NCBI GenBank assembly: GCA_004335835.1
Contig: RWJK01001804.1
Location: 3,907 to 17,922 of the forward strand
Direction: 5' to 3'
DNA length: 14,016 nt
DNA from: Scenedesmus sp. ARA3
Taxonomy: Eukaryota > Chlorophyta > Chlorophyceae > Sphaeropleales > Scenedesmaceae
This document shows, piece by piece, positions 1-14,016 of this stretch (positions are counted from its first letter, which is position 1; every line of letters starts with the position of its first letter). Below the pieces are notes generated by a model that worked only from the letters and a program-made list of their open reading frames with translations, was not told the origin of the DNA and searched no databases. Made by a program: the position numbers and the translations under genes.

Positions 1-70
1 AGCCGCCGCACTTGTGTGTGCTGCTGGTCTGCTGCTGCGCCTGTGCTGCACAAGCCACACAACCGCTCCT

Positions 71-394
71 TCATGCCACGCCGTTTCCTTGCTGCTCCAC
101 AACCTCTGGCTGCTGCTGCTGCTGCTGCTGCTCGGCAGCCTTCTCTTCCCCACCCTGCTGCTGCTGCTGCTGCCGCTGCCTCAGGCGCTGCACCAGCTTA
201 GTAGCACAGAAGCACACAGCAGCGCCAACAGCTAGGCTGGGTGCGTGCAGCAGCCGCTTGCGCCTCAGTCGCCGCACTTGTGCGCGCAGATGGGTGTTGT
301 CTGCACGCACTGTGGTGAGCTCCTGCTTCAAACCTTCAACCTTTTTGCGGTACGCCTTCTGGTAGTTTTGGATGGTTCGGTTCATCTGTGCGTT

Positions 395-430
<36 letters not shown>

Positions 431-1147
431 ATGGATTGGTGAGAGCCAGACATGGCAGGGTCATGCAGCAGCTGGCAGCATGGACACTGCATAGCTGCAT
501 CAGAGCTGCTTGATGGCGGCTGTAGCAGGGCTGCATGCTGGCAGCACAGCTGTAGCAGGGCTGCATGCTGGCAGCACAGCTGTAGCAGGGCTGCATGCTG
601 GCAGCACAGCTGTAGCAGGGCTGCATGCTGGCAGCACAGCTGTAGCAGGGCTGCATGCTGGCAGCACAGCTGTAGCAGGGCTGCATGCTGGCAGCACAGC
701 TGTAGCAGGGCTGCATGCTGGCAGCACAGCTGTAGCAGGGCTGCATGCTGGCAGCACAGCTGTAGCAGGGCTGCACTGCAATGGCGGCTGCAGCCAGACA
801 TGATCCAAAAGCACTAGCAGCATGCAGCAGCTGCGCAAGCAGCACTTGTGGAGCAAGGAGCAAATAGAGGCAATGACAGAGTGCACCAGCTGCAACAGTT
901 GCGAGCGCAACCACCTGCAACTTTGTCAACTGCTGCTGCTGTCGCTGCTATTGCTGCTGTTGCCGCTCCTGCTCCTATTGCTGCTGCTGCTGCTGCTGCC
1001 GCCGCTGCTGCTGCTGTGGATGCGTCATGGGTGTCTGCCCACCTGGCTTTTGGTCAGCTCACAGCGCGGGCATGTCGGTGGTGCTGCAAACCTCGACTTG
1101 CCGGCTGCATCAGGCTCTGGCTGTTTGTTGCCTTGTCCCCACGCCAT
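71..1147 (-). CDS. Probable three-exon gene: small CPRC / membrane / coiled-coil protein
   Basis: Proposed exons on the minus strand are 1147-1043, 929-846 and 385-71, giving 167 codons plus stop. The ATG at 1147 sits in a good context (AACCATGG). Exon 1 encodes a hydrophilic N-terminus ending CPRCELTKSQ and stops at a GTGGGC donor like those of the large gene in this window. Exon 2 starts after a CAG acceptor and encodes a hydrophobic segment (VVALATVAAGALCH), ending at a weaker GTGCTG donor. Exon 3 follows a CTG tract and CACAG acceptor; it encodes a basic coiled-coil region (YRKKVEGLKQEL then VRRLRRKR), a second hydrophobic stretch and a Gln/Glu-rich tail. All junctions are phase 0. I do not recognise the family. 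The exon 2 donor is the weakest part; the C-terminal exon could belong to a different splice form. Membrane placement is inferred from hydrophobicity only. Confidence 0.5.
396..428. repeat. (CAG)11 microsatellite before a 3' splice site
   Basis: Eleven perfect CAG units on the plus strand, read as CTG on the minus strand, end ten bases before the proposed acceptor of the last exon of the left-end gene. The position matches the CTG tracts before acceptors in the large gene. Confidence 0.9.
519..775. repeat. 30-bp minisatellite, about 8.5 copies
   Basis: The block starting GCAGCACAGC recurs at 541, 571, 601, 631, 661, 691, 721 and 751 with no difference seen between complete units. The array is flanked on both sides by ATGGCGGCTG (near 512 and 780). 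The unit is a multiple of three, so it stays open in several frames, which explains the repetitive translations on both strands. Uniformity suggests recent expansion or homogenisation. Confidence 0.95.
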
Positions 1148-2195
1148 GGTTGTTGCTTCTGCTGCTGCTGTTGTTGCTCCTTAGTAGGCTTCCGCAGCTA
1201 GCTGCTTCGTAAAGCCGGTTGTAGTTATGAGCAAGCCGTTCAAAGTTTGATGTTGCCGCAGCAAGAGAAATAGCAGGTGTGCTGGATTCGGCAGTCGCCA
1301 CCAGAGTGTGCCTCAACTGGGGCTTGCGCAGTATAAGCTTTACGGTATCGGAAGACGCCAAAACAACGTGATGATGCTCCTCATTAATCTAATATTCAGA
1401 AGAGCGACGAACAAATCAGAGGCAGCTGTAACTTATCGTTGTGGTATGACAGCTGGTGTCACGCTGATCTTCAAGCACCGAGAAGACACCGCTGCACAAT
1501 GAAAGCTGATGAAGCGCTTTAAGAAGCATATCTGAGCTGCTGTTGCTTACAGCTGCTCCAGCACATCGTACAGGTGTGGTGACCATCAAGCAGCAGCAAC
1601 AGCAGCACTTTTGTCTGCTAGCCAACCAGCACGCTGTGCTGTCCTCCTTTGTTGTTCAATAATGCATCCTGAACACGTTATCAAGCAGGCATCGTGTCTT
1701 GGTATGGACAGGTGACACTGGACATGCGCCCAGTTTGCGCCCATTGGCTTCACCAGTCACTGGCCAGCACCATGGTGTGCTGATAGACCAGGACGCACAC
1801 AGCAAAGCGTATGTGGAATCATTCCTGAAGCCTACGCCGTATTATCCCAATGAGCATAGTGTGATGGTCGTATTCGGCCTCATGTAGAATTTGCGACCAA
1901 GATCTTGGCCAGCCTGCTGGGCTGACTCAGCACAGTGAGCAGGGCGGGCACCCAAGTGGGCTTCTGTCCCTCCACCCTTCGAGCGCGAAACGCATTTAAC
2001 ATTATATTCTCCATCTAACGTTTATCCCGTCCCCTTGTACCCTGCATGCAGCGATGCAGCTGGTTTATGCCACAACCCAGACTTAAAAGGCCTCCGCCAC
2101 GGCGTGATATTGCGTGTCCGAGCCCCTGAAGTCATACGAACGAGGCTCAGTGTGAACTAAGATACTGGTCTGCCCATTTGTTTTACGCCTGAGCG
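1148..2195. other. Intergenic region between divergent genes
   Basis: About 1 kb separates the proposed minus-strand start at 1147 from the plus-strand start at 2196, so it may hold two promoters facing away from each other. It is less repetitive than the rest of the window. A 62-codon plus-strand ORF (1699-1887) and a minus-strand frame (about 1388-1110) exist, but neither has convincing support. No transposon or RNA gene is recognised. Confidence 0.4.
2081..2090 (+). promoter_or_regulatory. Possible TATA-like element
   Basis: ACTTAAAAGG lies about 105 bp before the ATG at 2196, a plausible distance for a core promoter with a short 5'UTR. Only the A/T-rich match and its position support it. 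Confidence 0.18.
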
Positions 2196-2649
2196 ATGGA
2201 GCGCCTCACCGGTAGCCTGCTCATTCTGCTGGCCTGCGTTGTGCTCGCTGCTGCTGGCCTCACGGTGAGAAACTTAAACGAGTCGATATTCCCAATGATG
2301 CATATGGTTGGCGGTACAGCACGCTCACGGTTAAGCAGCACCTTCCTGACTTTGGACTCACCTGCATGTCCCTCAACCGCCCTTCCGCGTGTGCTTGCAG
2401 GCTTACTTCGTGCCTCAAATACGTGCGGCCTACCTATGTGTTGTGGACAAGTGCAACAAGAGAAAGCAGGCACGGCAGGCCTCGGCAGCTGCGGCAATGG
2501 AGGAAGGTGCTGCTGCTGCTTTGGCGCCCGAGGTTCTTCCTGCAAAGCAGCGCGCATCATTCTCAAATGACAAGATTCCAGCTCCTCTGCAGCAAACAAG
2601 GTCCCCACTACCCATCACTGTGGTCTGCTGCACCGCTGCAGAGGTGTGA
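2196..2649 (+). CDS. Probable two-exon gene: signal-peptide or membrane-anchored basic protein
   Basis: Exon 1 (2196-2264) encodes 23 residues with a typical signal or anchor: MERLTGS, then the hydrophobic core LLILLACVVLAAAG. It ends at a GTGAGA donor. After a 136-nt intron ending GCTTGCAG, exon 2 (2401-2649) continues in phase with AYFVPQIRAAYLCVVDKC, a basic KRKQAR segment, an Ala-rich part and a Ser/Pro-rich tail, stopping at TGA 2647-2649. Total is 105 residues. I do not recognise the family. The basic segment right after the hydrophobic part would also suit a membrane anchor with a cytosolic tail. The 3' end is uncertain: a donor-like GTGTGAG covers the stop, and another phase-compatible route (donor near 2506, acceptor near 2680) would end at TAG 2755. 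The promoter is probably in the divergent intergenic region. Confidence 0.5.
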
Positions 2650-3077
2650 GCACTAGCAGGTTCACACCCAATCGACAGCAGCAGCAGCTGCCAGTACGAC
2701 TGCATCTCCTGCTGCCGCTATTGTGCAGCAGCATCTGCTGCTAGCAATCGAGTAGGTAACATGAAGGCCGTACTGCTGGCCGGATGCATGCAATTGTGTG
2801 GCTTGTTGGTGCGTGCATGCCATGATGGCTGCTGCTGATCTGCTTGCAGCTGAGCATGCTGCGCTGTGCATTACCTGCAAGCATACGAAGGCTGTCCGCC
2901 TGATGGCTTGAGTTAGGCGCCCTCTCTATAGCGTTGTGTGGGGGCCTGCGTGTTGCTGTTAGCAGCTCACCTACCAATGACTGCACAAGAGTCAGGATTA
3001 GCCGGATTTCCCAAGAATTCTGGTGGCAGCTGTGCTTGGATCGCATTCCTGCGTGTGTTGGGTGGGCAGGGGCGAGC

Positions 3078-3335
3078 ATGCATTGCCACAACGTGCTGCT
3101 GCAGTGCCTGCAGTGCTGTTGCAGTGCCTGCAGTGCTGCTGTAGTGCCTGCAGTGCTGCTGCAGTGCCTGCAGTGCCACAACGTGCTGCTGCAGTGCTGC
3201 TGCAGTGCCTGCAGTGCTGCTGCAGTGCCTGCAGTGCCCCAATGTGCTGCTGCAGTGCCACAACGTGCTGCTGCAGTGCCTGCAGTGCTGCTGCAGTGCC
3301 TGCAGTGCCACAACGTGCTGCTGCAGTGACTACAG
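3078..3335. repeat. PstI-rich minisatellite (about 20-bp units)
   Basis: Alternating blocks of CAGTGCCTG and CAGTGCTGCTG make units of about 20 bp. A longer block beginning CCACAACGTGCTGCTG recurs at 3086, 3176, 3258 and 3308, showing higher-order organisation. CTGCAG occurs in nearly every unit. The long open frames on both strands here follow from the repeat. Confidence 0.9.
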
Positions 3336-4394
3336 TGCCAGCTTACGACGCACCTGGTTGGGAACAGAGCACATGAGAGGCAAGGGATGCCGCATGTAGC
3401 TTGCAGTTTTGTTACAGAGGGCAGCAGCTGCTGCTGGCTGTTGCTTGTGGCATGCCTGCTGCTGCTGCTGCTGTGCCAGGGGCAGTGCAACTCAGCTTGA
3501 TTCAGGTGGTTTGCAGCGGTATGCACGCTGTGAGCAGCTGTTACCTTGCGCAGCGCACCTTACAGAGTTACAGCACCACGTATGGCGCTGTGCTTGGCTT
3601 GGCGCTGTGCTTGCTTGTTGTCGGTCTCTTTGGCTTGTTTGGTGGTGGCCTTGGCTTGTTGTTGGCGGCATTGGTTGTGATTGATCTTACCTTCATCTGT
3701 CGGGGACCTTTGCTGCACTGGCACTTCCACTCGCTCTAAGCTGTGTGAGGTGCGGAGCATACTGCACTCTGGCGACGTTGCGTGTGGATGGATGCGTGTG
3801 GATGGATGCTTGAGGCGTGGGCTTGACACAGAGCTGTTTTCACCGCCGGGGTTGTGCTTGTTTGCACAGGGCAAGTGTGACCAGGGCTGCTGCACTGCAC
3901 TGGCGGGTGCGCCTTGCGCTTGAGTTTGAGCTATTGGCTGTGCTGTGCCCACGATTTCTTTGATAAATTGCGAGCAGCAGCAGCTAGCTGAGGGACTGCT
4001 ACTGTTGCTGGTGCGGCGCCTGACATAAGCGCCCAACAACGGCGGCTCTTAAACGTGGGTGTCATGTACAACAGATTGCGCCTTCCTGGTGGTGGTGGGT
4101 GGTAGCACGCGTGTGCACCACCGCATAATGCAGGTGCATTTCAGGTGTGTGCTCTGCTGTTGCACAGCGTGTACAGCCTGCACTTTTGGGGGCACTGTTT
4201 GGGGGGCAGTCTCTGTCAGAGCTCGCATGCTAGCCAGGCCCTGCCTGTAGTAGAGAGTGATTGGTGTTGCAGCTGGAGCTGTGTTTTGCAGTGGGGTTGC
4301 CTTGCTGCACTGCACTCCTTTGTTCCCGTGGGTCTAACACACACATCATGTGCATGCACCAGTACGGCAGCACAACCAACCAGCTTGCTTTGAT

Positions 4395-4416
4395 TGTGCT
4401 GTGCTGTGCTGTGCTA
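4395..4416. repeat. TGCTG pentanucleotide microsatellite
   Basis: Tandem TGTGC/TGCTG units, about four copies, inside the GT-rich region. Confidence 0.75.
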
Positions 4417-4458
4417 GTACCATAAGGTGCATCATTTATAAGGCTTGACAACATGCAG

Positions 4459-4637
4459 TGCTTGGCATGTGCATGTGGCATGGGCAATGGTGAGGAACTG
4501 TCTGCTGAGGCGCGATTCAGTGTGGCCGGCTGCTTTACGTGCCTGAAGTGTGCCGTGCTTGGCATGTGCATGTGGCTTGGGCGATTGCTTGGCATGTGCA
4601 TGAAGTGTGGGCTGAGGAAACGATCTGCTGAGGCGCG
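4459..4637. repeat. Imperfect local duplication cluster (CTTGGCATGTGCATG)
   Basis: CTTGGCATGTGCATG occurs near 4461, 4558 and 4588. CTGCTGAGGCGCGA occurs near 4502 and 4625, and TGAAGTGTG near 4544 and 4602. The blocks are reordered rather than cleanly tandem, which suggests repeated local duplication with later loss. No gene is recognised. Confidence 0.7.
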
Positions 4638-5565
4638 ACCCTGCTACCCAGGCTGCACAGTGTGTGCTGTGCATGCGCATGCGTGCTGGCCCCTGGCACA
4701 GCCTTATAAGACCCTCAGAAGCTATAATGGGCTATTCGATGCATAGTTGTGTTGGTGGGGGAGTGCTGCTACTGAGCTTTTTGTTGGTGCTACTCGTTGT
4801 GGTGCACAGTGCGATGGATGATGCGGATAAACTTGGACGCTTTTGTGGTGCCTCTACTCGTGCTTTCCTAAGATGTTGGATGACAGCAACGGCGTTCCTT
4901 TGTGAGCAACTGACAGGTTCTCGGCGCATGCACCACCATCCATCACCCATCGTTCAAATCTTCTATGCTATATAACAGGAGCATCGCTCAATTTTGCAGC
5001 CATTGGCAGTCTCTTTGGGCACTTAAACTATCTTTTGTCGGAATCCATCCATCACCCAGATGCTGTTGGTACTGCAGCTGCAGTGCAGCAGCAGCTGTTG
5101 GGCGCCTGACCGTTGTGCATTGCTGTGGATGCATGCCAACTTCGTGGACGAGAGGACAGCTGTGTGTTTTGCAGCGTAACGCAACGTAAACGGTATCTGG
5201 GGTGTGCTGCTTGCGGCTTGTGTAGCATATCAGCTGCTTCGGCCTTCTGTGATTGGAGTCTTCATGCGCGTTGAGTGCAGCGCGTTGACCGGAATGTGTT
5301 AACCGCGTTGACGGTAATGCGCCTAACCTCTTTTGTCTGTTGTTTCTCTGGCTGCTGCCACACGCGGTGTAATGTGACTTGCTGCGCATCTGCATGTCGA
5401 GTGTGTGGATCATCGGCGCGAGCAACCTTGGAACGGTTGCACTTTGCTGCGCTGTGCTTGCTGGCGGTGCCTGATCCACTGGCTGAACAGCTGGGTCCGC
5501 TGTGTTGCTGTTGCTGGTGTGCTTGTGCCTAGGCACAGACCTGCTAGTTCTCTGAAGTATCTGTT

Positions 5566-5840
5566 ATGCTTACAAAGTATATGAAGGAGGCATCAGCTGG
5601 GCTTCCTGAATGCTATCTGACAGCTCAGCGGTGCACTGAGCAAAACTTCACTGAGTGCGTTTTTCAGTGTGAGCAGTAGCGGTCACCGCACGGTGCTGCT
5701 ATGCTATGCTATGGTATAGCATGCTGCACTGCAGAATTGCATTCGCATCCAGAATGAAATGGTGCTGGCGCTGATGTGTGTATGTTTGCTGTCCAGCGCG
5801 CCAGTTTGAGGCACTCTGCTATTGCTCACGGCTGTTATGA
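5566..5840 (+). CDS. Tentative small spliced ORF, Cys-containing peptide
   Basis: An ATG at 5566 opens 103 nt ending at a CAGT|GTGAGC donor (5668). A 128-nt intron ends GCTGTCCAG, and 44 nt to a TGA at 5840 continue in phase, giving 48 residues. The peptide starts MLTKYMKEAS and has five cysteines (in ECYLTAQRC, FTEC and LCYC). Without splicing the frame ends at TAG 5677-5679. The frame is also open upstream to an AG at 5547, so this could be internal exons of a longer gene. No family is recognised and such a short frame may be chance. Confidence 0.22.
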
Positions 5841-6113
5841 AGCGGTTGAAAGGCATTAAACTCAATCTGCGCTCGGGTTTTGCACTTGCACAAGCGCTTG
5901 CAGGTGCTGGCAGATGGAGGAATGGGGAAATGTCTACTTTCACAAGGTAACAAGCGTAATGCTGTTCTTGATGCAGTACTGACTAGTCCTTCTAAAACGG
6001 GGTCCCAGCCGTTACTAACGGCAGTGCTGGTTGAAGGTGCCGCACAGCAACATGCGGCTTCACAGCCTTAAGGTAACAAGCAAGGATGCTGGCCAACAAG
6101 CACGTTTGTTGCG
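5841..6113. other. Spacer downstream of the U2SURP gene
   Basis: Between the tentative small ORF and the poly(A) signal of the large minus-strand gene. A plus-strand frame (5880-6071) and a minus-strand frame (5943-5704) look mildly protein-like, but neither has splice or start support. No RNA gene or transposon is recognised. Confidence 0.3.
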
Positions 6114-6118
6114 TTACA
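6114..6118 (-). terminator. TGTAA poly(A) signal of the U2SURP gene
   Basis: TGTAA is the usual polyadenylation signal in Chlamydomonas-type green algae. This is the only minus-strand copy seen between the stop codon at 6493 and this point, giving a 3'UTR of about 380-400 nt. Confidence 0.55.
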
Positions 6119-6276
6119 CCACGTGAACAGTGCCCGGAAGCGGGCCGCTGTTCAAGCGAATGACAGGCTCACTGCGCAACCACGGGATCCAACAAGCAGC
6201 CCCTGCTGCGCAGCGCCAACCAACCCGCAGCAACAACATGTGTGCAACACCACACAAAACAAGCAGCACGCCCCAT

Positions 6277-6446
6277 CTACTGGCTCCTGCGCAGCTTGCT
6301 GCTGCTGCCAGGCCGCTTGACCCTGCAGCTGCTCTGTAACTTTGACCAAACTCCAGCAACACCAATGTCGCCAACTAGCAGCGCGCCGCACTTAGCGGCT
6401 CCTATGCCGCTTGCTGCTGCTGTGCCAGGCTGCCTGTCCCTGCTAT
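6277..6446 (-). repeat. Two degenerate copies of the terminal exon end, in the 3'UTR
   Basis: The coding end SSSKRHRSR-stop is repeated downstream. One copy ends SSKRHRSR with TAA at 6392-6394. A second reads RPGSSSKLRRSQ with TAG at 6277-6279. Each copy is followed on its upstream side by the plus-strand block TGTAACTTTGACCAA. Spacing is 101 and 115 bp. The copies lie after the real stop and are not translated in the main model. Confidence 0.8.
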
Positions 6447-6492
6447 GTAACTTTGACCAATCCGCAGCAGCACCAACAACCAAACCGCGAGC

Positions 6493-13924
<7,432 letters not shown>

Positions 13925-13957
13925 CTGCAGCACATTGAATCGAAATCGCAGGCATGT

Positions 13958-14016
<59 letters not shown>
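13958..14016. repeat. CAG tract running off the window end
   Basis: At least 19 GCA/CAG units continue to the last base. In the transcript they form a CTG tract about 30 bases before the acceptor of the RRM-end exon. The true length is unknown. Confidence 0.95.

Larger units (their letters stand above)
386..845 (-). other. Intron 2 of the small CPRC gene, mostly repeats
   Basis: This 460-nt interval between the proposed exons 2 and 3 contains a 30-bp minisatellite and, next to the acceptor, a run of 11 CTG units on the transcribed strand. No other gene is visible. Translations across it only decode the minisatellite. Confidence 0.45.
2650..5565. other. GT-rich region without a confident gene
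   Basis: The plus strand is rich in G and T, the composition seen on the transcribed strand of introns in the large gene here. This suggests introns or a long 3'UTR of a plus-strand transcript, perhaps that of the gene at 2196. Antisense frames therefore give His/Ser/Thr/Gln-rich ORFs that look protein-like but are probably shadows. A chlorophyte-style TGTAA occurs on the plus strand at 5368-5372 and could end such a transcript. The region also contains a minisatellite near 3080-3335 and a repeat cluster near 4459-4637. Confidence 0.4.

Noticed and set aside
1..16. Near-match of the window's first bases to 269-284 inside the last exon of the left-end gene
   Set aside because: Fifteen of sixteen bases would fit the pattern of exon-end copies after an exon, but the match is too short and cut by the window edge.
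519..775. CRISPR-like regular array
   Set aside because: Units are directly adjacent without unique spacers.
336..929. Minus-strand ORF with repeated QPCYSCAASM units
   Set aside because: Only its first part (exon 2 of the proposed gene) looks coding; the rest is the 30-bp minisatellite in an intron.
1110..1388. Minus-strand frame containing SDTVKLILRKPQL
   Set aside because: It overlaps exon 1 of the left-end gene in another frame and ends within it; it could be an upstream ORF or an unrelated exon, but nothing decides this.
1699..1887. 62-codon plus-strand ORF in the divergent intergenic region
   Set aside because: No family, no splice support and no conserved motif visible.
2183..2608. 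141-codon minus-strand ORF
   Set aside because: Overlaps the two-exon plus-strand gene, which has a signal peptide and phase-matched splice sites.
2741..3526. 261-codon minus-strand ORF
   Set aside because: Mostly a decoding of the PstI-rich minisatellite.
3401..3739. Plus-strand ORF with two apparent membrane helices
   Set aside because: Gly/Leu/Val/Phe runs follow from GT-rich DNA; no start or splice evidence.
3560..4039. 159-codon minus-strand ORF with a good GATGAAG|GTAAGA donor near 3700
   Set aside because: Same AC-rich composition problem, no recognisable domain and no convincing acceptor or partner exon. The donor is the one reason to look again.
4988..5536. 182-codon minus-strand ORF of ordinary-looking composition
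   Set aside because: Rich in His, Thr, Gln and Ser, as expected for the antisense of GT-rich intron-like DNA; no family, start context or splice support.

Overview
The window looks like nuclear DNA of a green alga, probably Chlorophyceae (for example the Scenedesmaceae or Haematococcus side). This is inferred from many short spliced exons with GTGCG/GTGGG/GTGAG donors and CTGCAG acceptors, coding exons full of Ala/Gln runs, CAG/CTG trinucleotide tracts throughout, and a TGTAA poly(A) signal after the main gene. I cannot name the species.

Right half (about 6100-14016, minus strand): one large gene, the homologue of the U2 snRNP-associated SURP protein U2SURP/SR140 (RRC1 in Arabidopsis). Ten exons can be joined in phase into 974 codons plus stop. 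In order they encode the end of an RRM, a SURP domain, a CID domain, an acidic/Gln/Ala-rich part with a SAP-like segment, a cwf21-type helix and an RS-rich tail. The 5' end lies beyond the window.

This gene's intron structure is the most unusual thing here. Eight of the ten exons have partial copies in neighbouring non-coding sequence. Copies in the intron before an exon carry its 5' part with an acceptor; copies after it (including the 3'UTR) carry its 3' part with a donor or stop. In the 984-nt intron between the eighth and ninth exons these copies lie in one uninterrupted frame with five possible in-frame donors. Long CTG tracts precede most acceptors, while coding exons carry the same triplet as CAG.

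Left end (71-1147, minus strand): a probable three-exon gene for a small protein with a CPRC motif, hydrophobic segments and a basic coiled coil; its second intron holds a 30-bp minisatellite. About 1 kb upstream, a divergent plus-strand gene (from 2196) starts with a signal peptide or membrane anchor.

Middle (about 2650-6100): GT-rich on the plus strand, with a PstI-rich minisatellite and other short repeats. It has no confident gene, only a tentative 48-residue Cys-containing spliced ORF near 5566-5840. No rRNA, tRNA, CRISPR array or intact transposon was recognised.
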